A stretch of DNA of 21,901 bases from Paraglomus occultum (lineage: Eukaryota; Glomeromycota; Glomeromycetes; Paraglomerales; Paraglomeraceae). How positions within the stretch are numbered: position 1 is the stretch's first letter; each line of letters starts with the position of its first letter. The DNA is taken from assembly GCA_910592205.1 (NCBI GenBank), contig CAJVPJ010000558.1, positions 1 to 21,901 on the forward strand. The letters run 5' to 3'. The notes beneath the pieces were generated by a model, which had not been told where the DNA came from, searched no databases, and was given only the letters and a program-made list of their open reading frames with translations. The position numbers were made by a program, and so were the translations under genes. This document shows, in pieces, positions 9,413 to 17,494 of this stretch.

Positions 9413-10741
9413 CTCCTCTTCCTCTTTTTCTTCTTCGTCATCGTCAACTTTGTCTTCAATGTCACCTAGTCCACTTTCAATATTTGCAGAGAGCTCAGAC
9501 CCGTCCGACGTAAGCAATAATGCTACAACACTAAAGGCGTTACCTCCTCGTCTAATAGTGCCCACACAATCATCGGAGCCTCCACGTAACATATGCGTTT
9601 TCGTAGTTGCCGACCTCTTGTATTCGCGGGAAACCATTGAATATTATGTTCGTTCGGTATTGAAGAAAAATGCCTCTTCAGAAATAGACGTTTTCACGAC
9701 TTTTGCCGAAGCTAACAGAATACTGGCATCTCCAAACATAAAACGATATACTCATATCTTAATTAGCCTCTCATCGCAAGCGCAAATAATTACTCTCGCT
9801 TCAATAGTGAAGAATTCACCCAATATCTCCTCTGCCGACTGTATCATCTTTACTAGTCCATTCCAACGAATTGGCATTCTTGAAGGCGCAGACAAAGGAG
9901 AATTACCGAACAGAGTTGATTTCATATATAAACCCGTCAATAAGAGCAAGATGGCGTGTTTGTTTAACAGTTCTGCCGCATTGAGAAATAATTCCATGAA
10001 AAGAAGGAATACGAATAGAATTGTTACGTCGCATAAAGAATTGTTTAAGAGTATGATAGATGATGTTGGTGGGAAGGGATACAAAATATTGCTTGCAGAG
10101 GATGATCCCGTTAATCAAAGAGGTTTGTGTTTGGAAGAGAATGGCTTTTGTGTCAATTTGTTTTGGATGAGCGTTGTTAACTTGATTGATTTATTCTTTC
10201 TAGTTATGATAAAGTATCTGAAGAAAGTAGGTCTTGATGTTACCGTTGCGGCTAACGGAATTCAATGCCTGAGCGAGTTTTTTTCACATTCCCATGATTA
10301 TTTTAGTCTGATATTGGTGGGTATACACAGTTTACTGTCAAAGAGTATGATCATACGTGTTCATGACTTCTTGGATTAACAAGACACTTTTTTTTTTGCT
10401 CTCAGTGTGATCTGTTTATGCCCCTTAAAGGTGAGTTGCTGTATTCTATTCCTGTATCTACACATAGATTGATCTTGTTACTTATACTAAATTTTTCGTT
10501 AGATGGTTATGGGACAACGGAGGAAATCCGTAAATGGGAATCCGAGAATCTCAAGCCTGGGAGTGAGCTTCCGATTCCGATAATAGCACTCTCTGCGAAT
10601 GTGATGACAGACGTTGCTGAAAGATGCCTAGAAGCGGGATTCACCGCGTATGTGAGCAAACCGGTCAACTTTGCCGCTCTCAGTGATGTTATCAGAAGAG
10701 TTCTCAGGGATTCTGACCAGGCTAAATCGAGAATATCCTGA
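5009..10741 (+). CDS. Fungal hybrid histidine kinase, GAF-like/PAS/PAS/HisKA/HATPase/receiver (8 exons)
   Basis: Predicted phosphorelay sensor kinase. It would autophosphorylate on His, pass the phosphate to its own receiver Asp, and then presumably to an HPt protein. Exons inferred by keeping frame and family motifs: 5009-7116, 7247-7930, 8004-8113, 8217-8563, 8832-10122, 10204-10316, 10406-10430, 10503-10741 (4917 nt, 1638 aa). Seen: disordered Q/S/P-rich N-terminus (1-155); divided GAF-like region (155-480); PAS/PAC 1 (about 690-806, RWFLGRARPI, GTSTDVHDQ); PAS 2 (about 820-940, GTCTDIN); H-box FLSNMSHEIRTPL with His967; N-box LLNLVGNAIKFT (Asn1084); G1 DTGEGF (Asp1118); G2 GGSGLGL (from 1147); poly-Ser linker; degenerate receiver (about 1335-1460); receiver (about 1500-1633) with Glu1506/Asp1507/Asp1508, Asp1553, Ser1590 and Lys1612. 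No membrane segment is obvious, so it is probably cytosolic. The start is the first ATG after in-frame TAA at 5003. Family is secure; splice sites are inferred. Confidence 0.93.
5471..6448 (+). other. Divided GAF-like sensory region within exon 1
   Basis: Residues about 155-215 (motifs KWWDNVVDIF, LTLSVPHDLTDT, NTPWGIKA) resemble the first half of the N-terminal GAF-like domain of some fungal hybrid kinases. Residues about 420-480 (IHIPLIHPT, PIAILSFMSSVVPYP, APFLATTMSMA) resemble its second half. Between them lie about 200 residues of mostly low-complexity sequence with acidic, Ser/Pro and Tyr-rich patches. The family likeness is from memory of the motif style, so the domain name is moderately certain and any ligand is unknown. 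Confidence 0.6.
7117..7246 (+). other. Histidine kinase intron 1 (GT-AG, 130 bp)
   Basis: The donor is GTAAGT at 7117 and the acceptor is TTACAG ending at 7246. Removal joins codon tt|c (Phe703) and restores a continuous PAS domain from ILDDMPNVAF into TFSRTNGDCTWVN. Without splicing the frame stops at 7118-7120. Confidence 0.9.
7931..8003 (+). other. Histidine kinase intron 2 (GT-AG, 73 bp)
   Basis: The donor is GTAGGT at 7931 and the acceptor is TAG at 8001-8003. Splicing yields GTC|TDINEHK, the expected end of a PAC motif leading into the coiled region before the H-box. Unspliced reading stops immediately (TAG at 7932-7934). Confidence 0.9.
8114..8216 (+). other. Histidine kinase intron 3, GC-AG type (103 bp)
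   Basis: The donor reads GCAAGT at 8114 and the acceptor is ATACAG ending at 8216. No GT donor nearby restores the H-box, whereas this GC donor gives exactly MSH|EIRTPL with the Glu codon split g|ag. The intron begins one base after the His967 codon (8110-8112). Retention would add about 30 residues and end at a stop at 8209-8211, giving a protein truncated after the phospho-acceptor. Confidence 0.85.
8564..8831 (+). other. Histidine kinase intron 4 (GT-AG, 268 bp)
   Basis: The donor is GTAAGT at 8564 and the acceptor is TTTAG ending at 8831, with a CTAAC branch-point-like motif at 8788-8792. Phase 0 splicing rebuilds the N-box LLNLVG|NAIKFT exactly. It is the longest intron of the gene and contains nothing else I recognise. 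Confidence 0.9.
9362..9409 (+). repeat. (ATC/TCA)16 trinucleotide repeat encoding poly-Ser
   Basis: An uninterrupted ATC run supplies 15 consecutive TCA codons from 9363. A TCC codon and a further Ser/Tyr/Phe-rich stretch follow, giving the flexible linker between the HATPase domain and the degenerate receiver. The shifted frame would read poly-His but has no other protein features. Slippage here would change linker length without breaking the frame. Confidence 0.92.
9585..9962 (+). other. Degenerate (pseudo-)receiver domain in the kinase
   Basis: The segment follows a receiver-like pattern: beta-1 NICVFVVAD, helix YSRETIEYYVRSVL, beta-3 THILISLSS, beta-4 ADCIIFTSP, and a closing YKPVN that keeps the receiver Lys-Pro (Lys1450). 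The acidic pair is reduced to one Asp, and the phospho-acceptor position is Ser or Leu with no Asp nearby. I infer an unphosphorylatable structural domain, known as a class in hybrid kinases. The fold call rests on pattern only. Confidence 0.6.
10123..10203 (+). other. Histidine kinase intron 5, in frame and stop-free (81 bp)
   Basis: The donor is GTTTGT at 10123 and the acceptor is TTCTAG ending at 10203. Splicing gives DDPVNQR|VMIKYLKKVG, the standard start of a receiver. The 81 nt are a multiple of three and contain no in-frame stop, so retention would insert 27 residues into the receiver after the acidic pocket. Confidence 0.85.
10317..10405 (+). other. Histidine kinase intron 6 (GT-AG, 89 bp)
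   Basis: The donor is GTGGGT at 10317 and the acceptor is CTCTCAG ending at 10405, both in phase 0. Splicing gives SLIL|CDLFMP, placing the phospho-acceptor Asp correctly at the end of beta-3. The nearby alternative donor GTATAC at 10321 would bring in a stop. Retention ends at TAA 10377-10379. Confidence 0.8.
10406..10430 (+). other. 25-nt microexon encoding the receiver phospho-acceptor Asp
   Basis: Eight codons plus one base, CDLFMPLK with a g completing Asp1560, lie between a CAG acceptor and a GTGAGT donor. The GAT at 10409-10411 is Asp1553, the expected phosphorylation site. Skipping the exon would both delete this Asp and shift the frame. Family alignment strongly requires this piece even though it is very short. 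Confidence 0.85.
10431..10502 (+). other. Histidine kinase intron 7, in frame and stop-free (72 bp)
   Basis: The donor is GTGAGT at 10431 and the acceptor is CGTTAG ending at 10502. Splicing completes MPLK|DGYGTTEEIR. The intron is 24 codons long without a stop, so retention would leave a full-length reading frame with a hydrophobic insertion directly after the phosphorylation loop. Confidence 0.88.
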
Positions 10742-10779
10742 ACAGGACAATGGAATATTGAGGGTTTAGGATACGAATT

Positions 10780-10892
10780 AGCCGAAGTGAATGTTCATGT
10801 AATTAATGTATAGTTCAGTTTAGGTACTTGTGATATTTTGTAATGGATTTGAACAAGAAGGAAATATAATTGTGTGAACATTCACTTTGGTT
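10780..10892 (+). repeat. 26-bp inverted repeat in the putative kinase 3'UTR
   Basis: Arm 10780-10805 pairs with arm 10867-10892 across 26 uninterrupted positions: 21 Watson-Crick pairs, including a 13-bp perfect core (10785-10797 with 10875-10887), and 5 G-U pairs. The loop is 61 nt. It begins 38 nt after the stop codon, so it probably lies in the 3'UTR and could form a long RNA hairpin. A small fold-back element remnant is an alternative. Confidence 0.75.
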
Positions 10893-10907
10893 TTGGTTTT
10901 GGTTTTG
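10886..10907. repeat. (TTTTGG)n short tandem repeat
   Basis: About three and a half copies of a TTTTGG unit overlap the outer end of the right arm of the inverted repeat. The tract is G/T-rich on the + strand and likely lies in the 3'UTR or just beyond it. No function is assigned. Confidence 0.75.
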
Positions 10908-12886
10908 CTCTTTTTTTGGGAGAGGAAGGGAGGAGATGGTGTTTAGATATCATAATTTCGTCTACATTTACTGTTATAGTAACTCTTTATTAGTATATAA
11001 TATTGTTTCTTTCACTGGAACCCTTACTTACTACATTTGTTTTGTATAGTCGTCTAATGCATATTACATTCCACGTTCATGTCAATAGATATATATAGGT
11101 TTATATTTCCCTTGGGAGATTTATTTGGTTAGACGTGTCGAACACATACGACATTCAAGTGTTTGTTCTTTAGTCGATTGGCACACTTAATCCCGATTGT
11201 TTATCTTTAGCATATACTCCCTTGTAAAGTAATTTCTTTGGTTGTTTTTTTTCCTCTTTCGTTTATGTTTGTTGTTTATTGATGGACAAAAACTTTTTTT
11301 ATTTGCCGTAAGTCGGTTTTTAATTCTTATATGATTTGATCACTTCTTTTTTACCTTCCCTCAATACATGCAAATACATAACACATAAACCGAGAAGACA
11401 AGTGAAATTGCATTGATAAGAGACGAATGACGAAAAAAGACGTTGTCTATATTATCGATGGTGATTGTCATGTTGTAGATAATGAAAAGCTTGTAAATAA
11501 TGTTAATAGAGAAATGTTGGTAATTCCTATCAATTAAACATCAAAGTTTACACGCATAAAAGAAATTCTGTATCGATCAAGTTATTGTTCTTTCGGCAAA
11601 ACAACTCGAAAAAGGGACAACGTGACAGTAATCAAAGTCAAGCGCCAATAGCGAAAGATTTGCAAGATACAAAGTACCGTCTTTGTGGTAATAATTCCTG
11701 CTCGATTGCCAAATACAAGCTCGGGTGTTGGAGAATTTCATTCGACCACTTTTTGACTAGATGCGCAATTGTACGATTTGTAACCTTTTATACACGCGAG
11801 TGTAGTATAACAGCGCAGGCTGCTGTACAGTGAACAAGGTTAAAAGATAAACGTCCAATGATGCTTCAGAAAGAATATTTTATTTAGCAATATGAGATAC
11901 AAAGACTTGAGAGTAATATTGATTTATTGTATCACAAAAGACTTGACTTTAATAAAGGCTTGCGTTATCCAATCAACCAGAAGAACTCGTGGTATTACGG
12001 CGCTTATAAAACGCAATTCCGAGAAACACGTTTGGCGACATCAAGCGAGAACTGCGAGAGGGAGAAAAGGATGTATTCAGAGCTAGCTAGACTACACATG
12101 ATTGATTTGTATAATTATAATGCGTTACTAAAATAAATGGTTTTGAAGCTAGTTACTGTATATAATCGCCAGATATTATTAATATCATTACCATTAAAGT
12201 AAAATTCCAGCTAAACAGTTCTGACTCATATGTACGAAACTTGTTGATATGGAAGCACATATAATCGAGACGCAGATGCTGTTTGCTCTATTTCACGATT
12301 GATAAAAAAAAAAAAAGTAGCATGCTACCATTAAGAATATTTACATTTTTATTTTCTCAAAATTCACACACACAAAATAGGTTTTGTAATTGTTGGTTTT
12401 TCTCATTAGTATTCCGTTCTTGAGAATCACCGCGCGCGACTAGTGGTATTGATTGCTTCATATTTAATATGTAACACGACATTACAAAATTAAACAAGAC
12501 AGTAGCAAAAAGATCGTCATATCATATGGAAAACGAAACCATTAATTCCAATCTGCGTAATTAGGCATATGTTATTTATCGTGATCGCTTGCCTTGTTCA
12601 AAACTAGCATAGCAATGACTCTCAACAGACTACGCTATATATATGCGTGTCCAGGAAAATATGCGTTGGCTGATTATGTTACTGTCTCCACATGTCAATC
12701 CCTTAACACTCATGGAATGGAAAACCAAGTCAAATTACTATATGCGGGAAGTAATTATATTATTGTCTCTAACAAAAAAAGCATGAACTTGTTGAACAAG
12801 AACGTATTAACGAGCAGGGTAATAATAATGGCCTGTCAAATCTCTTTGGTTGGAAGAAGTTGCTTGATTAGACATTGGCTTAATGT

Positions 12887-12944
12887 GAGGGGGGGAAGGG
12901 GAAGAGGAAGGGGAAGAGGAAGGGGAAGAGGAAGGGAAGGGGAA
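12887..12944 (+). repeat. 58-nt polypurine tract with 12-bp GGGGAAGAGGAA repeat
   Basis: An uninterrupted G/A run is built from about three to four copies of a GGGGAAGAGGAA-like unit after an initial G run. More broken G-rich sequence continues to about 12990. Such tracts can form triplex or G-quadruplex structures. Open frames across it (both strands) encode only Gly/Arg or Pro/Ser repeats and are not genes. Confidence 0.85.
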
Positions 12945-13699
12945 TAGGAAGGGGAAGGCGACGGGGAGAAGGGGTAGAAGGGAGAGCATATGACAAAATA
13001 TGGAAGACTAATTTATTCTGTATAATAACGGGTTATTTTCACCTCGACCTTTTTTTCACTGCTTGGGAGAGGAAAGAGACATTTGATTAAATAAGGATTC
13101 GGAATGAACACATTCATATGTCATTTTTATGATTGGTACAGGCAACTTAAAACTAAACATACTCTTCCAATCTTTTTTTTTCTACGGGCCATGCGAATCG
13201 AGCCTCTCGGTCACACGATTTGTTGTATGAACCTGTGAATTTGATGGCTAGACTGCATGAGCGAAATACATCCGACAGATCGGATGATTCTGCTCAATTG
13301 TTCAAGGTGGGAAAAAAGGAAAAGGAATAGGGCAACGAAACGGGGTTTGAGAGAACTCTGTGTAGCATTTGATAACTGCACTGTGGACCCTAAAACTGTG
13401 TGGCGTATGCTATACTCTTGCCATTATCCTTACAATATGCTGATAGTGTAACATACTTGCTGTCAATAGCATAGCTGATAGGGGCTTTTTTTTTTTTTTT
13501 CACCGGATATAATGGCTTGCGATTTCTACAAACACAATCTTCGTTCTCTGAAACCACCCACTTACGAATTGCTACTTTCACAAGTAGTTCGTCGTGGACG
13601 AATTTCCTTTATATTAAAGGACTCGTTTACCGGTTTTGCGAGGTTACGAAGGAGCTTGTGGTTTTGTCGCTACGAGTTTACTTCTACCTTTTAAATTTT

Positions 13700-13765
13700 C
13701 ATTTATACATATATTTATATATATTTATATGTCTATATTCATATATATTCATATATATATATATA
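13700..13765. repeat. TATATTTA/TATTCATA low-complexity block
   Basis: Almost pure alternating T/A sequence with ATATATTTATAT- and ATATATTCAT-like units ends in a (TA)n run near 13753-13764. It is simple AT-rich spacer sequence with easily melted DNA, and nothing else is visible. Confidence 0.7.
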
Positions 13766-14238
13766 ATTTTCATTTCTATTTTATTTCATTTTATCCTCTT
13801 TAAAACTGTCTAGTCCTTTTTACGAATATCAAGATAAAGGTAAGGCATTGGGATTGTGGACTGAAACTGGGAAAGTGGGTGGGGAGACGGGGCGGAGTAA
13901 AGGCCAAAAAATGGTTGTGTGCGATCAGAAAAAAGGACGAGACTTTGGAACATTATAATAATAGCATAGTCTAAAATTCAGTCATGCCGTTCCCCAGATA
14001 AATACTCACTCGTTGTCTGTGCTCTACTTGCTCAGACGCAACTAATGCATACCGCGCTTATGCCAATTGCATATGGATAATGCTTGTATGCTTACTACAT
14101 ACATGGATAAATTCCTATTATTTTTTTTTAAATAACTACATATACTCACTGCATACTCTCGCTGTTGCAAGTCATACGCTTTACGATTATATTCAAACAC
14201 ATTCCTATTATTTCTCTATTGCTACTAGGACTTTTAAA

Positions 14239-15379
14239 ATGGCGCCTAAATCGATCGAAGATAGAGCAACGCCCCATTTTAAGAAATTATTGCATGAGGT
14301 GGCTGCACATATATTTCATCAATTCTACACGTGCTACCGAAATGATGGCCTTCCTGCACTTCGTTGGCCCGAACATTTATCATTCTTGGCCAGCGGAGAC
14401 CTTATAGACGCAGTCGATGAGGTAAGAATACAGTATGAACGTCTTGTCTTGACTGTACATTTCGGATATTGACTATGCTATTAGCAATATTAGTGAATGC
14501 GACACTCAATAAAAGACTAACCTGGAACTTTATGAAATAGTCTTTGACTTTTTCCACTAACATTGTTCCATCCAAACTCTTTTTTTTTTATAGCTTTTTA
14601 AAATTATAGAGCATGAAGAACACGCTATTTATCTAACACTCTATTATGCCCGAACACTTTCTCAAATTAATTCAACCTTCCAAGTGGATTTTACGTCTAT
14701 CACGCGCTTTATTGCGATTGCCATAATGCTCGCTCAGAAATATCTGGATGACTGTAGCTGGGAGAATAAAGTCTGGGCTCACCTGGCCGGTATTCCCCTC
14801 GAAGAGCTTAATCAATTGGAATTGAAGATATTTCTCGATAAAGACTTTAGTCTATTCATCAAGAGCGATAGTTACGACGAATGGCTTAGACAATTACGTC
14901 AATATGTACCTTTATTACATGCGTACAAATGCATGTCTGAATTTAAACGTTATTCTGCAGCAACCAAAATTTTCTCAACTCTCGGTTATCGTCATCCCAA
15001 CTATTCGGGAGTATGCTCTCAATCGAGTTCACCATATACGAGTGAAACTTCAGTAATTGACTCTCCGTTTATCGTCGATTCTCCCTTCGTCGTCGATGAC
15101 TCGGTCATGGTCGATGATAATCGACAATGGGATTATGACCTTTTCACAACCAGTAATGGACTAGTCGTAGAAGACTACTGTTTAGGCGCGAGCTGTTTGA
15201 GTCCTTTTTTGGAGAGACAATACTCGCACTGCGCTGGCGCAAGTAGCAAGAATCTGGCATCCGCTCAGATTAGAGAGATTTGGGGATCGCAGTGTGCAAC
15301 GAAACACGAAAGCAATCATTGCGGAATTCCAATGGCTATCCCCGACCATCTGCGCCACGTATGGGATATCACGTATTGA
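14239..15379 (+). CDS. Cyclin-box protein, PCL/Pho85-cyclin-like (2 exons)
   Basis: Predicted regulatory partner of a Pho85/CDK5-type cyclin-dependent kinase. Exons 14239-14421 and 14594-15379 encode 322 aa. The intron of 172 bp has a GTAAGA donor, a TTTATAG acceptor and a CTAAC motif at 14557-14561. The cyclin box spans about residues 45-150: LASGDLIDAV, LYYARTLSQ, then ITRFIAIAIMLAQKYLDD, VWAHLAGIPLEELNQLE and DFSLFI, which match the core helices of fungal PCL-type cyclins. The C-terminal 150 residues look mostly disordered, with a degenerate DSPF[IV]VD repeat at 217-236 whose Ser-Pro sites could be kinase targets. I chose the ATG at 14239 for its good context (AAAATGG). An in-frame ATG at 14080 would add 53 hydrophobic, UTR-like residues. 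Fold is well supported; the exact PCL subclass and CDK partner are inferred. Confidence 0.85.
14422..14593 (+). other. Cyclin gene intron (GT-AG, 172 bp, phase 0)
   Basis: The donor is GTAAGAAT after the Glu61 codon and the acceptor is a T-rich tract ending TTTATAG at 14593. CTAAC-like branch motifs lie at 14557-14561 and slightly upstream. The unspliced frame stops at 14470-14472. Joining restores the cyclin box from DLIDAVDE into LFKIIEHEE. Confidence 0.88.
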
Positions 15380-17204
15380 GTTTATTGAGCAAAAGAAACA
15401 AACCTGATCAACGAGATTTTGAACGCAACTTCAAGCTTGCCTGTCAATGTAGCAAGAAATTTCTCAATCTATCCTTCTATCCTTCAAGCGGAAGAACACT
15501 ATTGGACATGCATATGTATTTTCAAATTCAGAATTTACCTGTAGCTTGAAACAACATCCGTGCGAAAAGCAGTTGCAGTCACATCGCTGGCCGGGGGGGG
15601 TAGTGGGGGCAAAAAGAAGGAAGGAAAAAGATAAAACAAAAAAAAAAGTATAAAAACGGAAAAAAATTTTAACGAAAAAACAACTTTCTCAAACGAGATG
15701 AACATTACTCCTCTCGCATAGGATTAGATTATTTTTTTTGTTCTTTTTGGTTCAACATTTGAGGTTTAATAAGGAAACATCTCTGTTTCAACTGGACTTG
15801 AGAAATTGACGATTATTTCCCTTTCCTTTTTTTTTTCAGATAATAATACTTGTTCGCTTTTAATCGCATTACGCGAGTGATAGTCACATGTTCGATGATA
15901 GCAATTTTTCAATCACACAAGAATAAATAATTACTTGTTTTTATCGGACCATGAATGATTACATGTCCGAAAGTCAAAACGATAAAAAAAGCAATCTTGT
16001 TAACTCGCTTGTCATTGATCGCTTCTGCGCAAAGAACATTGAGTTTGGTTACAAATAATGGTAACACAAACTTTGTTCTCAACTACAATTAATTCGTTCG
16101 ATCAGCGTATAGCGTTTATCCCACGATCACCACATACGACTGGATTGAAAGAGAAAAATGCCCTTTTTTTCTCTCTCTCTCATACGCGCAGTAACAGATA
16201 TGCAGTAGCACAACAGGTAAAGTGATGAAATGAGTGCATACAGTGTAGATCACTGACGTAAATGTAGGTCGCTTATGACAAAAGCAGATAAACAATGGCA
16301 GAAAGACCATATGAGGCGTACTGAATGAAACTGGGAGACTGGCGTGGCTGGAAAATTAACAATATGTAATTTGTTATATTAATGTCCGGAAAAGAGGGTC
16401 GTGTCCCTCAAATATTTGAAACAGCCCTTCTTTAAAGCTGAGTTGTGCTATTACACTGAAACTTTGCCCATTCAAATAAAGAAGAACCGTACTGGCTTTT
16501 TTGGCTAGCATTCATTATCTTGTTCATGACGATAGATTCTTGAAGTGTAGTCAAAACCTGTATCATACTATTTTTGTATTAAACAGAGTTTTACAGCAAA
16601 GATTATTAAGAACTTTGATGAAAAATTATGACGTAATTATTTACCCAGAAGAGGACAAGTCCAAGAATAGCAATAACGATGACCTTGGACCCGCAGCATA
16701 ATGGAACCAATGCAATCTACTACGCAAAAATTTGTAATATCGCATCAATACTCGAATGGTTCAAGCCCGTTGAAGATCTAGCGCATATAGCATCGGGTGG
16801 TCCGAAATCCAGGGGGGGATTAAAAGATGAGCAGAAAGGAAAATTTGACGATTCGTGATCTAACGAATGTTCGCTTTATCGATAGAAAATAATTTCTAGT
16901 ATTACAATAAACTATCGTCATTCTTTACATGTTCCAACGCTCCTAGTAATTATTTATCAGCGTTAGATAAACAAGTTGGAGTTTCTGTAGTTTCTTCAAG
17001 TGGTAAGCTTAACTGGAGAAGCTTGGGATTGGAATGGTTGTTTGTATTGTAAACGAGTTGGAATAGAATGAGAATGAATATTCAAACATGAACGTTAAAA
17101 TAGAGTTTGGGCAAATTTGGGACGGCTAAGATTTGTTTGATTAGTCATGTGGTTTTTCTTGAACTTGACGTAAAAAGATCTTACTTCATATATATTACAC
17201 ATCC

Positions 17205-17214
17205 TTCACGTGAA
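17205..17214. promoter_or_regulatory. Isolated CACGTG E-box palindrome
   Basis: A 10-bp palindrome TTCACGTGAA contains the CACGTG core recognised by bHLH factors such as fungal Pho4-type regulators. It is more than 1.8 kb from the nearest gene, so this is a sequence match only. Confidence 0.2.
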
Positions 17215-17440
17215 TACGTGTCGAAAGTCCACCACAGTGATAGTGTGTCAGGCGCATCAATCTCAAAACTCATGATATCCGGTCTTCAAATTATTTATTT
17301 GTTTTGCTGTACGCATTTTATTCAAAATAATTAGAATGCGTTAGCTTTTAATGAAGTACACGACCTGGTACAAAAGAGAGAGACCTCGAATTAATTATCT
17401 AATTAAAGCTATGTGCGCGACTTAATAACCATAACAATTT

Positions 17441-17494
17441 TTTTAAACAAGTAAACCATTTTTACGTAGTTAATTTATATTGACTTGTTTAAAA
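17441..17494. repeat. 12-bp perfect inverted repeat, 30-nt loop
   Basis: Positions 17441-17452 are the exact reverse complement of 17483-17494. The arms are not purely A/T (they contain ACAAGT/ACTTGT). It lies in spacer far from any gene, and no flanking target-site duplication was recognised. Confidence 0.6.

Larger units (their letters stand above)
10893..14238. other. AT-rich spacer between kinase and cyclin genes
   Basis: After the kinase 3'UTR I find no supportable gene on either strand. Short open frames (for example 11585-11833, 12594-12947, 13257-13451) lack domains and run through simple repeats. The stretch contains an A14 run near 12303, a T15 run at 13486-13500, a 12-bp perfect palindrome at 12317-12328, a polypurine tract, and a TATATTTA-rich block around 13700-13765. 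The last few hundred bases presumably include the cyclin promoter and 5'UTR, with no clear TATA box. Confidence 0.55.

Noticed and set aside
9061-9513. Overlapping + strand frame with a poly-His run
   Set aside because: It is the shifted reading of the ATC repeat inside kinase exon 5. Apart from the His run it shows no domain, and the kinase frame is clearly the real one.
7614-10741. Several separate kinase-like open frames that could suggest a broken or multi-gene locus
   Set aside because: Each break coincides with a donor/acceptor pair, and splicing restores the PAS, H-box, N-box and receiver motifs exactly. A single intact multi-exon gene explains the data better than a pseudogene.
12594-12947. 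117-codon + strand frame with a Gly/Arg repeat tail, and its - strand partner
   Set aside because: The Gly/Arg and Pro/Ser stretches are translations of the polypurine repeat. The rest of each frame lacks protein features.
13486-13500. T15 run as a possible RNA polymerase III terminator
   Set aside because: I found no A-box/B-box or tRNA- or 5S-like sequence upstream, and homopolymer runs are common in this spacer.
14080-14238. In-frame N-terminal extension of the cyclin from an upstream ATG
   Set aside because: The 53 extra residues are low-complexity, Tyr/His/Leu-rich and unlike the rest of the protein. The ATG at 14239 has a better context and fits the start of the conserved region.
15280-15549. 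89-codon frame overlapping the end of the cyclin gene
   Set aside because: It begins out of frame inside the cyclin coding sequence and has no recognisable domain or acceptor site linking it to the cyclin frame. It is most likely 3'UTR.
16501-16701. 66-codon frame with fairly protein-like composition
   Set aside because: It has no ATG at its start, no domain, and no convincing exon on either side. A short unrecognised exon cannot be fully excluded.
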